Positions 25,001-38,687 of a stretch of 64,000 bases of DNA are shown piece by piece. A model generated the notes under the pieces. It searched no databases. It saw only the letters and a program-made list of their open reading frames with translations, and was not told the origin of the DNA. Source of the stretch: Aphelocoma coerulescens (Eukaryota; Chordata; Aves; Passeriformes; Corvidae); the NCBI RefSeq assembly GCF_041296385.1, contig NC_091022.1, forward strand, positions 21,347,967 through 21,411,966. The letters run 5' to 3'. The translations under genes were made by a program, and so were the position numbers. Each line of letters opens with the position of its first letter. Within the stretch, counting starts at the first letter, position 1.

Positions 25001-26694
25001 AAAGTTGTACTCTCCTGGCTTAATCTTTCAAGGGAATAAATTTGTGACTATGAAAGATCAAGGAACTGTGAATCAGACTATCCTGAATTTTTACTGTGTG
25101 AGGGCTGTAAGAACTGCAAATCCTATGAGCAAGCCTGCATCTGGATAAAAAATGAAAGTGGAGCAAACCTAAAGGTTCTTTGTCAGTGGTCACAGGAAAA
25201 GCAAAGACTGTAGGAAAAGAACAAACAACTCCCTGCATTCTTACATGGCAATTACATTGGCAATTAATGAAATTTAATGCTGAAGTGTTCAAATAAAAAA
25301 ATGTTCATACTGAGAAAGTAAGAGTAACTAAAAGGCTGAAATTTTAAATGTAAATGTAGGCTAGACAGAACTTCTTTTGTATTTCCAATTGGAACTGTAA
25401 GCATAGGCCAGACAGAACACAGAAATTGTAGGAAATAAAAAGCAGCATATTGTTTATCAGTGAATGTGCTGGCCTACAAAGGCCTTCTGAGCACAGCAAG
25501 AGAGGAAAGCAGGATGGCAATCAAGTAAAACAAAATTACATATGATGCAGTCATAGTTCTATTTGAATTACATATATTAGACTGAAAAAGTAAACCAGGC
25601 TACCGATGTACTGTTAAATCAAGGAAATTGTGGCCAGCTATCCTACCTGGAAGTGGTTGGATATAAACAGAAACAGCTAGAAATAGGTAATGTACTAGTT
25701 GAACTCGGAGCAGCCTTACAATAAAGTCAGTGCTTTTTTAAATAAAGGCCTCTATTAGCAGTAGATGTGCTGTGATTAAAAGGAAGGTGTATATGATAAT
25801 GTTCATATTGCAGGTTTTGTTTCCTGTGCCTGAAGATAGGACAGCAGCAAAACAGAAAGCAGCTGCTCGCTGTTCCTTTAAGAGCTTTTACAAAACACGG
25901 TTCCTGATGCACTTTAAACACCTTCAATACTTGCCAGGGGAAACTCCCAAGCCAAGTAGACTGAAATATACATAACAGTCTTCTTACTTAGAAAACTTAA
26001 ATACAGACTGAGCATACAGTGAGAACGCCAGGCTGTAGGGGGGTATTGAAACCTCTCTGCTTAACAAGCTCAGTGTTAGTTACAAAGCAGAATTCAGAAA
26101 GTTTCTAAGAATAAATTATAAAACATTTTTAAGTTCCAATATCTGCAGTTTTGTCAGGATGCCCAAGCACTAGAAGAAAATTTGTCTGCCTTCAAATACT
26201 TCTGGGGAAAAAGGCGCATTCTTGGTGTAGATGATGCTGACATCCAGCTCACAGAGCAGGAACGTGCTCAAAACTCCTTTGAAAGACTGTCAGAATGGCA
26301 GAGCTGTCACGTATGGCTAAATGTGGCTGTAGCAGTTGTGCTGTATATTAGACCAAACTGCAGCATGAGGCAATGAAAAGAAGCTGTCTCCTATATGGAA
26401 GGCAAAGGAGGAATAGCTCTTTTTACTGCAGATCACTATTTTGAGAACTGCCACAGCGTTGAAGTTCTAGCATAGAGTACAGTACTGAAACATGTCAACA
26501 GCTGTAGCATCTCAGACAGTTTCTTTAGATAATAGATGTTTCTCTGGCTGTTCACCAGAGAAACGACTTGGTGTAAACACAATTTTGTTGATATGTCAAA
26601 GTTAGTTGTAATAGAGCCACATGAGCATTTAAGAGAGCTGGGGCTCTTCAAAATAAGTGCCAGTCAAAAAGTGATGTAAGGCAAGTTATTTACA

Positions 26695-26752
26695 ATTGGA
26701 TACAATGATCTTAAGGGTCTTTTCCAGCCTAAATGATTCTGTGATTCTATGG
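26695..26752 (+). mobile_element. CR1 3' terminus
   Basis: AATTGGATACAATGATCTTAAGGGTCTTTTCCAGCC then AAATGATTCTGTGATTCTATGG is the standard end of an avian CR1, closing with the diverged octamer repeat ATTCTATG. The 5' part is truncated or too diverged to follow, as is usual for CR1. Confidence 0.75.
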
Positions 26753-29700
26753 TAGCAGGCTGTGCTTAAATTCAAGTTTAAAGCATACTTGGCTTATGAG
26801 GTTATTCATTACTTTGGTTGAGCCCCTTGCATGTGAGAACTCATCTGTGTGGTGGTGGTGACTGGTGCTATGATTATACACTCAGTATCAGCTGGTGTGC
26901 CAAGGGATGCCTGTGATTCTGGGAGCATGAAAATGCATCTGGTGAAAAGACACAGCAGGGCCACAGTATGGCAGTGACAAGCTGCTATTTTTTTTTTTTT
27001 CTTCATGGATTTCAGGATAGTTCTGGGTGCCTTCCTGCCCCCAGTCTGTCCTCAATGTGTTTTAAGCATTTAGAATGTGATTTAGATCAGCCATTTTGGT
27101 GTCCCTCTATTTGTTTACTGTTTTCACTAAGTAATATTTGAATCCTTAGGCCAATGTAGCAACTCGCCCTAAGTTTAGCTGACAGTAGACATCTCAGAAC
27201 TGTAGACAGCTTGCAGCTTTCACAAAAATTGTAGTCCCATTTTTAAGGGGGATTTGAGCCTTGCTATACATGGTTTGCAAGCAGTCTAGTCAGTGCATGT
27301 ATAGGTTGGAATTCGCTACACCATCTTTGAGGTTTGGATAGCACCAGAGGGAGGAACATAGAATTTTTCAAAACATTGGAGGTTCGATGGGATGTGTGGC
27401 AGATGGTGCCACATTTAGGACTACAAAGCCAGCCCATTGCTGATTTGCTTATAGAATGTGTATTCCCTAGATTGAGGCAAAAGCATTATCAGATGGAAAA
27501 GAAGCGGTTAAAATAGTTTTTTCTGAATGGAGATAGCTGGGAAAAACAGCCTTCTCACTTTTTTTTCTTTGGGGAGAGAGGGTGTATTTTAAATTTTGAA
27601 GAAAAAATTAGAACAAAAACATTTTAATTCTGAAACAACGTTCAAAATGTTTTACAGGAACTGTTGCGTGCTTCATGTGTCCCTTTTAAACTCTGGGTTT
27701 GGATTTGCTTTAGTACAATGCAGCAGCACTTCCAAGCACAGCCCACGCAGAGCACCTGGTTGTGTGTGTGTGGTGCTGCTCTGAGGTGTACATCAGTTTG
27801 TCATTGGGAGAGCCTTCTGAGGCTTGTGGAGCTGATGCTGTAATTTTGCATATAAAAAGCTGTATTAACTGGTGCATTTCAAATGCATGCCCTTGACTGA
27901 AAATCATCTGGGATAAAAATATGTTCTAGACAGTATTTCATACAATATGCACTTTACAGTGTATTTCATAAGGTAGCATGTTTGTAGTCACTGCTCCAAA
28001 AGTAAATCAGACAGAGTAGTAATTTCCAGTGTAATAGTCTACAAAAATGAGCAAACTGGTTTATCCTGAGGCTTTTAAGAAAAAGCAAAGGAGCACTGAT
28101 TTTCTCCATCAAGTTCCTTTTCATCTGTAAACTGCTAGCAGGATTATTAAGCACTTGACAACCTCTTGCAATTGCAACTTACATATAGGAAAAAGCAATG
28201 TCTTTTTATGCTAGGTATCTTCTGTGTGTTGTAGTAAGAACTTCTTCAGGAAATAAATAGTATTTTTTCTATTTATGTGAAACTGTTCTGTGTTTAAAAG
28301 ATTAAATACAATTAGAGTCTTCTGCTAGAGTAACAGTTTGATAAATGGTTACTGTAATTAAGTTAGTGTAATTAATTTTATAATGAGCTTTTCAAGAACC
28401 TGTGTGATTTAATGTATCTCAAAGACGTTAGTCACATGTTTTGGTAATCTTGCACAGGAGATATTCTTTGGATAACAGGACAGCTAATTAGCAATTGGTT
28501 TCACATGAAAAAAGCATATTATAATTTAGAGTGGGACTTTCACCTAGGATGATAAAGTGGATTGGGTAGGTGTGGTGATAAGGATACAGAGGGATGACCA
28601 ATAAGTGAGGCTAAGCATAGTTTTTTAATTGGGACATGGTATATACATAGTCTGGTTTTAATTTTCTTGTTACTTGTATCAGACAGTAGTGACTTTATTG
28701 ACTATAGATGAGTCAGTAAAGTAGGTTCAGTAAGGGTGTTTACTTAAAGCTACTGTCTTTATTCAGGACAAGTGCAATTTGTATTAAATGATCATTTTTT
28801 GCATTTTTCTGTTAAGATGACATGGTTAAGATGAACACACCAGGTGGTGTGTTGAAGTGTGGAATGTGGTTTGTTGTTCCAAGGGGCTGTGGTACCACCT
28901 TACAAAGTTCACAACTTCACCTTTTGTTGTGGCCACGTGATCCCATGCTTGTGCTGCAGCACATTGTCCTTTAATAGACCCACAGGAAAAATTTATTCAT
29001 CTGGAGCCATCTGAAAGGAAAAGAAGAAAAGATGATATTTTCAACTCTGACCTATTTGTGGATTGTTATTTCAGAGTACAGTTCCACAAATAGTTGTGTT
29101 GACAGAGTTGTCCCAGGTATTAGTGACAAATAATTGGGATGAGTGCGGTGTGATGCGTTTAGGTGAGTTGGGACTAGGTAAAATCACAGATTCTGCCTTT
29201 TCCTTGCAGTTATTCCTAGTTCTGGTTTTCCTTCTTCACAGTTGTGATCTTTCTGTCTTCTAGTAGTTCTTCAGGATTTCCAGTCTGTCTCTTTTTCCAG
29301 TTAGCATCCACTTATTTTGCTAGTGTAGCTGCTGTCCTTACCTGTGGATTCATGTTTAGCATTCCCCTCAGCCTGCCTTCATCACAGCTCCACCAGGATC
29401 TTTTTTCTCAGGCAAATGCTTCTCTATGCTGAATTCCAATTCCTTACTCCAAAATATGGAGGAAGAAAACCTTCTTGAAGAAACAGTTAGATGTGTCTTA
29501 AGCAGTAAGAAGGGTTTAAAATAATTTCCATATTTGTGCGCAGAAATGAGTAATTATTTTGACTGAGAATTCAGGAGAGAGACAGCAGGGTGGGAATATC
29601 AGTCTGAGACAGATGCCTCAATTTATAATTTCAGCACAAACTCTAATTTGGCCAAGATACAAGAAACTGAAAGCAGTTTAAGTGTTTCAGGCTTTAAAGA

Positions 29701-32700
29701 GAAGAAATTTGATATAGTGGTTGCTTTTCTAGAGTTCTGCTGTAAAGTCACACTTGTGTAATTCATATTTAATTTTATGTGAAGTAATTTTGCAATCTTA
29801 TCCTGGAATGTCTGGCTGGAAGAGGGGTGATGCCTATATCATACCCATCCTCCCAGTAAGTTTCCTCATATAGGCATCCCAGAAGAGTGAGAAATACCAG
29901 TGCTGTCAGCAGTTTTGATAACACTGCTGAGTGGAAGGGGTGCAAAGGAACAGATGTACGTTGCTGGTCATTGTCATATAACTTTCTGGTTCAACCTTTT
30001 TCTTATATTTTGTGATTTTAGAGAAAGAATAAGACGGTGTTGGAGAGGAGGAGGATGAGCTTTTGTTTGTTTTCACATATCCTATTATTTAAGTACCAAT
30101 TCATTTTACCTGGCCATTATGGGGTTTTTTTCTTCCAGAAAGAAGTAGAAATAGCTTTCCACAAGAAGATTCTTTCTGGAGAATTTTTTTCCTCTTACGT
30201 AAGAATGGGTTTGTCTAGCCTAGTGAACTCATCTATTTTAAAGAAGAAAAATAGCATATTGAACTACCCATTCTGGTTCTTCACAGTTTTAGTTTTGAGT
30301 AAAACATTTCCCTTGCTAGTTTGCTAGCTTTAAAAACCTGTTGATAATTTTTTCATGCTATTCTACATTTTTTTTCTTTTACTTTATCTTACTTGCCTTT
30401 TATATATAAGATTAATATAAGTAGTCCCATTCTGACAGACTATATTTTGACCATATGTAATATAATATTACTGTGTCAGAGACAGCTGAAACCTCAGAAT
30501 AGTTCTGTTAATGTTTATTTATTTTTATTGCATTTAAGCTTTCGTTATAGCTTTAGGCTGCTTATTGTTATATATTATTTTGGGTAACATCTTCATAATG
30601 TCTTTTGGTGGAGGTTATTTCTATCATTTGAAAGTACTGCTTGTTTTGATGTAATGTAGAATCAGAAAGATAAAATGCTGTTTCCAGAAAACTGATTTCT
30701 TGCTAATGTAGTTATGTGAAACTCAGTATGTGTGGGAAGAGATGCTGGCATACTCTAGATGTGATAGACTGCTGAATATAATTTGTTAAATGAATTTCAT
30801 CCCTAATTTAGTAATACTATGTTAGGAAGTGATGTATTTTCTATGTGGAGATAATCCAAAATCTTGATAATCTCGTGTCTGTGTAGATTCTCGTCTTTTC
30901 AGAGGTGCTAATTTTTTTGTCTTGGGCAAATAAGGGATTAGATTCTGTTTGCATAAATATCTGCTGCTTTCAATTTTTAAAAATATACTGTTTTAAGTAA
31001 CATTCCATTGCTCTGCAGAGAATTGAAGACCTGCTATTTTATACCACAGAGATCCATCAGTTTTATTTATTACTTTGAGCAATTCTATATGTGTGTCACA
31101 TTTGCTCTTGTAAATGGTAACTTTGCCAATAGCAGATGTTGTCTCTGAAGTAATTTGGGGATTTACTGAAGTATGGTACTAGAGAGTGCTCCTGCTATCA
31201 GATATCCACAGATGCAATATCTGAACACTGGGAAGAGCTGGAGTCTTTATCATTGCAGTATTATCACTGGGCATGCTGATGGATAGATGAGACTCAGAAG
31301 AACAAGAAGAGAATAGATTATTTCTCTTCAATATGAAGATGATTTGTTATACTCTAGATCAGATGAACACACTGTTCTGTTTTCTAAGGTTGAATTGTTG
31401 GTGAAGACTTTGGATACTGCCCATTTTCATGAAATAGTGACATCAAATAACCATTGGAGACTTTTTCTGTTGCAAGAGTCTGTTCTCTCCCACCCCCAGT
31501 ACACGGTTATTTTTTTATTTGTTTGATATTGCATGTAATGTTATTTTATCCATCTTAAGTTCCAAATACTTAATTCCACCACAGGTACAGTAGAGGCTTT
31601 GGTTGCTTTGCTGCTTTCAGGTCTGGTATACACCCAGTACGTTCAGGTATTGACTGAGTCTTTTCACTGTCTCTTTTCTAGCTTAGGGTCACATGGAACA
31701 TACTTTTACCTGTATCCATGTTTCTGGATTCCTTAAACAATTGGGCTCATACTTGACTCTCAGATAGACAGTACCAGTGTAATGCAGTAAAAAAATCAGT
31801 TATTCTGCATATTTAGGAAGGGTTTTCCTCATTCTGTTGTCTTTAACTGTTTCATCTCTATGTAAATGTTTCCTTTGTTGCTACAAGTTTCATGCACACA
31901 GTTCAGCATTCAGTAACTTTACTAAATAGGCTTGTGGTTAAGTTAAATAAAAATTCTAGGGTAATGTGAATGCGGTGTGTTTTGGTAGAGCCTGCCTAAA
32001 GCTGAGTAAGTTTAAGGGTTCTTAGTGCAAAAATGCATATCCTGAAATACGTCCTGTGTTGTCATGGAATTCTTGATTGCATGTAAGATGTGCAGACAAT
32101 TTCTGCAAGCGGTTGAACTTCAGTCTCACTCTGAAGATTGTCCCTACTGATTAGTGTGTGACCATTTCTGGTATGGTTTCAGCAGCAACATTTGCTCACT
32201 GGCTTCTTACAGAGGTCCTTTCCCACAAGAGACAAATTCAGAGTCCCTTACTTATTTCACAGCTCTGTCTGCATTACACTCTGTTTAACCTGTAACTTCT
32301 TAATTTTTAGTGGGCTCTGCAAACCATAGTGTGTTGTTTCTTGGCTGATTATCACTCGTCAAACTTGCAGTCTTTATTGCAGTATTCCAGTATTCTTTCT
32401 TAAATGTTGATATGGTTCCCTGAAGAAAGGCTTTTAGAGCTAAAAGCTTATTTAGTTTCCCTTGCACTCCTAATTCCAACTCATAAATAGCTTCTAAAAT
32501 GAGTGATGTCCGAAACATTAAATTACTCTTCCATTGAATTTCTCTGCCACAGAAGATGTGGTTGTTCTAAGTGAAAAATGTCATTGTAATTGGTTATGCA
32601 ATGTAAAGGAATAATAGTTAATTTTCAAGACAGTTTTTCCATGGAAACTTCTGGGAAAAATTATATAATTGTTCACTTGTTAAGCCCCTGTGAATGTTGT

Positions 32701-34541
32701 TTTCTAGGTTTTAAGCATAATTGAGGTGCAGTCATTTCACTGTATCCTGATTAAAGTTTCCTGCTTTTTTTTTAAATTATTATTCCCTCCTCCATCCCTG
32801 CCAACTGCTACCAAACAAAAAATCCTGACTAGGTAAAACTTTTCTTACCCACCTTGGTTTCTCCTCTTTGATATTTACACAATGTTCTTGCTGTGTCTAA
32901 AATGCTTTAGCTGTCCCCAAAGGCAAATAGACACAGCAGGGATTGTGTCTTTCCTACTGTGAGTAAAAAAGGGTTGTTTTGGGCAAAAGAAAATCAGGAG
33001 AGATGAGGTGTACAAATCTGACAAAATACTGACATCACAATTCCAGCCATTCCTGAAACAAATTATTCATATGTTCTTTACTTAGGACTGGTAAAAGTAA
33101 TTAAAAATGTTGAGATTAGGCCACCTTCTGATTGACTCACTTATATTTTAAGTGTTTTGTTTGAATGATTTTTTGTTTAAATGTATTGTATTTTTACCAA
33201 AGTTACGTAGCTTTAGTATTTTTTGGGGTATGTTGTTCTTTTGCAAAAATTGGTTAAAATCTGTCATAGTTTTGGTGTCTCTAGATAATATGGATTTAGA
33301 GTAACATGCATTTTCAAGTGGTTGTCTTTGCCTTCTTGTTCTTCCATTCTTTATTTGTGTTATTATGATGTTAGTTCTCTGTTTGTTAAATTGAGAAATC
33401 CCACTGAATAAATGAAACCTGATTTGATTTAGTTATCTACATAATAGAATTTATGGTACTTCATGTAGCATCACCGTAGAAACATCTTCTGTTACTGAAT
33501 TTCACCGCAATTAGACATAATTAATCTCTTCTCCTCTTACGTAGCTCAGTTTGTATTTTGAATTGGCCACTTAATGGTGAATTAATTTTCTGTTCTTACC
33601 AGTATGAAATCCTAACTAGGTTGAAAGTAAAGACAATTTCCAGTAATCTAAATATAAAAACTGTGTAGAATGAAGAATACAGAGGAACCTGTCAGCTTGT
33701 GTTTTGCATCATGAAGTTTTGAACTGTCAAGATGAAAATAAGCTCACTTTTATGAAGTCAATAGAATGTGAAGAAAGATTCAATAACCACTATTCTTTAG
33801 TGAATTATGGTGCCTTCATAGTACTAGATGTTCTTAAATTAAAGGTGATTGCTGGTATGTTTTTTCAAGTAGTAACTTGGTCATTGGCACAAATGCCCAA
33901 CTTGGAGATGACTGAAGGCATTGTGTGACTTTTGGGTCTATAGATGTATTTCTGTCTTTCAGTATCCAAAATACTTCACTTCCACTACAAAGGAGGTGCT
34001 ATACATTGTTTTCCTTGGATGAAGGATAGGTTTAATGTGAACTCTAGAAAGTGGTTTAGTCCTGTTGTATAGATGGAGGTTATTCAAGGATTTGGAGCCA
34101 ATATAAGTTTAGAGTTCTGCTCAGTTAATTAAAATTAACTGTGTATCTAATTATAAAATACATTGGACAATGCATTTCATAATTCACTTGTTTTAGTAAT
34201 ACCTTTCACTGCTTGTTTTCTTGTGTCTCTTCAAATACCATCTGAAATTTGAACACTCTAACACGACTCTGGTGAATTCATTTGCTTGCACGTTTAGTGT
34301 ATGATACAGTGAATCACTTAGAAACTACCACAAAAGGTGTTTTACATTTGAAACCTAAATTAGCATTTCACATACTTAATTACTTTATAGCATATTGTTC
34401 TTTCCTTATGTAGGACGCTTTTAAAATTGATAATTTCGTCTTTAAAAAGCTGTTATTCTTTATATGTCCTGTTGCATTCTTCTTCGTTTTCAGTGTAGTA
34501 ATTTAAATGTTTTATTGATATCTTTGTCTTTTTCTCAACAG

Positions 34542-34695
34542 TTTTCAAAATCTTGTTAATGTGATGGCATAAACTAGTAAAGCATTTGGATTACATGATG
34601 GATATCAGAAATGTTGATTGATATTATTTGAGTGGTACAGTAAGAGTCTGCTGCATGAAATGCCAGAAGTTTATATTTCTTCTAGTTTTGAAATG
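34542..34695 (+). other. ZZZ3: Predicted 5'UTR exon of ZZZ3, rich in uATGs
   Basis: A 154-base segment sits between a good acceptor (pyrimidine tract TTTGTCTTTTTCTCAACAG ending at 34541) and a consensus donor (AAATG then GTAAGT at 34696). It has stops in all frames, so it is noncoding, and it lies 2.4 kb upstream of the first coding exon. It carries at least six ATGs: ATGTGA (34559), ATG GCA TAA (34564), an eight-codon uORF from 34595, a six-codon uORF from 34611, and two frames from 34655 and 34660 that run out of the exon. Assignment to ZZZ3 rests on splice signals and position, not on a remembered UTR. Confidence 0.65.
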
Positions 34696-37134
34696 GTAAG
34701 TTTTTTTACATTTGTACTAAGGAAATAATAACTTTTTATCTTGTCATGCAAGGTATATTTCTTTAGAAAGTATCATATCAGCAAATCAGTAAAGATTTCT
34801 CTCTTGCGTAAGATTTCTAAAGTCTGCTGAGTTTAGCAGTAATTACTAACCAAAGTATACATTTCTATTTGGTTTAGGTTATTTTGTTGGTATTGATTTG
34901 AAATGTCAGTTACTCACCCCTAATGTGTGCTAGCTTTAATTAGAACAACCTAGGGGAAATGGAATATGTAAATAAACACTGTTTTTCATGTTTGGGTTCA
35001 ACCCCAAATGAGATCACTCTCCAGATGGTATTGAGCTTGTGTGCAAAGAGGGAGAATATGCAGGCAAGTTTATCCATGTGGAAAATAGGTATGAAAACCA
35101 TTATAGAAAACACATAGTGTTTTGCTGTCTTCAATCAGCTGCTGATGTTTGACCATTTTCCGCTTGATGTATTATTTATATTTTCTCTTAAGGCAGAGTG
35201 TGTTGGAGAGCTCTCACTTATTTAATTTTAAGTGGACAGAATGAAAGTTAGTCCTGCAGCATCTCTTTAGATGTATTTTCAGGAATACAAACTGCATTCA
35301 TGTAAGGCAGCAGGAATAGCTAACAAGTAGGAGGGTTGTAGCAGCACAAATAAATTGCAGTTTTGAGAGCATTTGAAATTTTCACTTTATAATTGTTTTT
35401 TTCTTTGTTGTACAAAATGATGTGCTGTTGTACAGAGTTGTGGATAGAGCTATACCACATGTACACAAAATTACGTGCTTTCTTCTACAGTTCTGTCCAG
35501 AACTACACCAAGCAATACTTTTAAGATACATTGCTTTTCTTAAGAAATACTGCTTGCATTATGAATTCCTAAACATACAATATAGTAAATATTGCTAATT
35601 GTTAAACAGAATTGTATTGGTTGAGAGTTTACTGGTCTTGTCCAATTCTCTTTTCTTTTCTAGGACAAGCCAACACTTAAATAGTAGATATGGGAGAATT
35701 TATGTTCTTTTTTTTTTTTCCTTCTTTACTGAAAATAAAAAACACTTCTTGAAACAGTTTTCTACATTTGTTATTTTCAGCATTTCTTAGTAATGTGTGA
35801 AAGGTTTGATTCCATATTTTAAATTTGTAGTCTTCACATCGTATCACAGTTGAACGAGTACGTGTAATCTGGAATTAGGGTGGATGAAAAAGGGAAGGTA
35901 TGCCATTATGCACAAATGTGAATCTATTCAGTTAACATGGCTATTATGACAGATCTGTGGTGATAAGCAGTTTGACACATTAAACTTCTAAAGATTAAAT
36001 GAATAGAAGGGTAAGACTGAAATGATTTCTCTTAAAAATTATTTTGAGATACTGGGCAGGTCAGGTACTCCTGCATTTCACTCTGAAATGTGAAATACAG
36101 ACAGTCTGAAATGGGATGTTTCATAGTTACCTTTGAATCTGAATTTACTTAAATCTGCTGTGAGTGATGATTCGTCTCACCAACTGAGACTTGGGAAACA
36201 GCCTTCCAGTACCTCAGAGGAGATGACTGATAGAGCCAGGCTTCTTCTTGTCATAAGTGATACAGAAGTAGAAGAGGCCCCACCCGGGTATAAGAAAAAA
36301 TATTTTTGCTTTAAGGACAGTTAATTACTGGAACAGGTTGCCCAGAGAAGTTGTGGAATATCTGTACTCAGTGTTTTTCAATACCCAGCTGGATAATGTC
36401 CCATGTAACTAAATCTGAATTTAGGCCTCGTGTTCATTTGAATGGGAGGTTGGATAGGATTGCCTTCCACAGCCCTTTCCAGCTGGAATGATTTAATGAT
36501 TCTGATTCAGAAATTTTGTTTTATTTCATTTTTACTAATAATAACTGTAAGTATTTTTTAATGGTGTGCTTTATTTTTTTCAATTCCCTGATAAATCAGA
36601 ATTGCAGTTCTGTTTTGTTATTTATGAGAGATTTGTTTTTGCTTTAAGCAACAACTGAGTAAGCAAATGCAATTTTAATGGTTTACTTCTTAGTCTGTGA
36701 AACCATGTAACTGGAAACTGTGGGATATTGAGAAGACAATCTCATACCTTTTACTAGAACAGACAAATTTAAATAGTAATACAAATACATTATAACATAT
36801 GTACAATACATAAAAATAGTGTATTTTACTAACTAGAGCCTAACTGGGACATTCCAGCCTTACATAAGGCAAAAATATGAGCAACACTCACACAAGTACT
36901 AAAGCCAGAATAACCACAAATACCAAGTCAGCTGCTTTGTAGCTGAGATGGAAAAATTTAATGCACTAAAGAAATACCACGGAAAGAAGCAGTGTGAATA
37001 CATTGAATGGGCTTATTCAGTTTTGTATTGGTGTATTTGAGACAATACATTCTTCAGGTTTGCTGTGTGTCTAGGTGGTTTTTAAGTATTTTTTCTGACT
37101 GTTTTGTTTACATTTTTTTTTGAAGGTTTCCCAG
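34696..37134 (+). other. ZZZ3: Intron before the first ZZZ3 coding exon
   Basis: A 2.4-kb intron if the predicted 5'UTR exon is spliced directly to 37135. It begins GTAAGT and ends TTTCCCAG. Apart from a CR1 relic at its 3' end, no feature is recognised. Confidence 0.55.
36180..36508 (+). mobile_element. CR1 LINE 3' fragment
   Basis: GAGCCAGGCTTCTTCTTGTCATAAGTGATA, TACTGGAACAGGTTGCCCAGAGAAGTTGTGGAAT, GGGAGGTTGGATAGGATTGCC and CCCTTTCCAGCTGGAATGATTTAATGATTCTGATTC appear in the order of the CR1 3' region and terminus. It is better preserved than the other copies in the window. The 63-codon frame at 36133-36324 is a by-product of it. Confidence 0.8.
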
Positions 37135-37176
37135 TGAGTGGATCACGATGAACATACTTTAGGGACTCGCCATAGT

Positions 37177-38687
37177 ATGGCTGCTTCTCGATCTACTCGT
37201 GTTACAAGATCTACAGTGGGTTTAAATGGTTTGGATGAAAATTTTTGTGGTAGAACATTAAGAAACCGTAGTATTGCTCATCCGGAGGAAGTCTCAGCCC
37301 ATCCTCAAATCCGATCCAGGTCACCAAAGAAGAGGCCAGAGTCTGTGCAAACTCAGAAGGGCAGCAACGGTGGCAGAACTACTGATCTGAAACAACAGAG
37401 TGCTCGGGAGTCATGGGTGAGCCCTAGAAAGAGAGGGCTGTCTACTTCAGAAAAAGATAATGGTGATAAGCAGACTGTGGAAAATAGTGAAAAAAAACAA
37501 GCAGAACCTGTTTCACCAGTTTTGAAAAGAATTAAACGCTGTCTACGTTCAGAGGCACCCAACAGTTCCGAAGAAGACTTGCCTGCTAAAGCAGAGAAGG
37601 AGTCATTGGAGCATAAAAGCTTAGTGTCAGACAGTGATGCAGCCTCCACAGGGACTAAGCGAGCTTGTCGATGTCTTATATTGGATGATTGTGAGAAAAG
37701 GGAAGTTAAAAAGGTGAATGTCTGTGCAGAAGGGTTTAATAATTCTGCAGTAGTTGAAGAGGTTGCAGGTTATCAGACTGTCAATGGAGTTGGTGAGAGA
37801 GACTCAAATTCTCTTAACTGTGATGACTGTCAGCTTGATGGGAATGCTAAGCAAAACAGTGCTGGTTCCCGTATGCTCAAGGACAAAACAGTAGCAGAAA
37901 ATGGAAACTCATTTGCCCATTCTTCATTGTTGCTTAATAGCAGCAAAGAGGACAGTGTTGTAGACCATTATGTGCCTTGCACAAACTCTCAAGAACAGGT
38001 AAAGTTAGAGGACCACAAAACAATAAATGACTGCTTGCCTGAGGAGCATGCTAATCAGGCATATGAGCCAGCCACAGGGTCCTTTTCTGAAATCCAGTCA
38101 TCTTTGTTAAGGGATTCGGAGGAGGAGGTGGATGTTGTGGGAGATAGCAGTGCCTCTAAGGAACAGTGTGCTGAAAACACCAATAGCAACCTGAATACTC
38201 ACCAGGACAGTGCATCAATCTCAGGTGAACCTGAACCACATTCTTCAGTGCTGAACTGTGTTTCAGCTCAGATGACAAATATGTTGGAACTTCAAGAACA
38301 CAGATACACGTTGAGAACTTCACCACGAAGGGCTGCCCCTGCCAGAAGCAGCCCTACTAAAAATAACTCTCCTTGTAGAGAAAACGGACAGGTTGAGGAA
38401 AATAATCTTAGTCCTACTGAAAAGAATGTACCTGTAGGTATTAATAATATCAATGGATCTCCCAAAAAGTCTGAAGAAATCAAACAGAATGAAAAAGAGA
38501 GAAATAGTAATACAGGGGATCATGGGAGTGATGGACTAAGAAAGCCACTATCTGAGTCTAGGCTTGTTGCTGGATATGTACCATCTGCCAAAGAGAGTGC
38601 CAACATCCACACTGCAGAGGAGGATGAGGAAGAGCCTGATGTGTATTACTTTGAATCAGATCATGTGGCATTGAAACACAACAAAGA
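37177..38687 (+). CDS. ZZZ3: ZZZ3 coding exon 1 (residues 1-503)
   Basis: This exon encodes the long, mostly disordered N-terminal half of ZZZ3, a chromatin protein of the nuclear ATAC acetyltransferase complex. I recognise the start [12 protein letters not shown] and the [13 protein letters not shown] segment (26-38). Other landmarks are basic nuclear-localisation-like stretches (SPKKRPE 49-55, LKRIKR 116-121), [13 protein letters not shown] (164-176), a sumoylation-type VKLED (275-279), [13 protein letters not shown] (376-388) and the acidic [17 protein letters not shown] (481-497). The exon begins at 37135 after TTTCCCAG with an in-frame TGA, so the first usable ATG is 37177, with A at -3 and G at +4. 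It ends AAAGA before donor GTATGT. The split codon completed by the next exon is GAT (Asp504). Unspliced reading would end after three more codons. The exon is very large for a vertebrate internal exon. Confidence 0.97.

Larger units (their letters stand above)
11222..34541 (+). other. ZZZ3: Large first intron of ZZZ3 (5'UTR)
   Basis: About 23 kb of AT-rich sequence between the CpG island and the first well-supported 5'UTR exon. The intron begins at 10749 if the upstream donor is used. Additional small noncoding exons could be hidden here, but I found none with convincing paired splice sites. Apart from decayed CR1 copies and short homopolymers, I see nothing that can be named. Confidence 0.6.

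Noticed and set aside
25772..26376. Two short + strand frames that looked protein-like (around KQKAAARCSFKSFYK and DADIQLTEQERAQ)
   Set aside because: They are short, in different frames, with no matching family or convincing donor. The block is followed by a CR1 terminus, so a repeat-derived origin is more likely.
29074..29116. Possible 43-base 5'UTR microexon (TTTCAG ... CCCAG then GTATTAG)
   Set aside because: The splice sites are plausible but weak, and such pairs occur by chance in a 23-kb intron. No other support.
37353..38523. Minus-strand frames inside the large ZZZ3 exon
   Set aside because: They are antisense shadows of the well-recognised ZZZ3 coding sequence.
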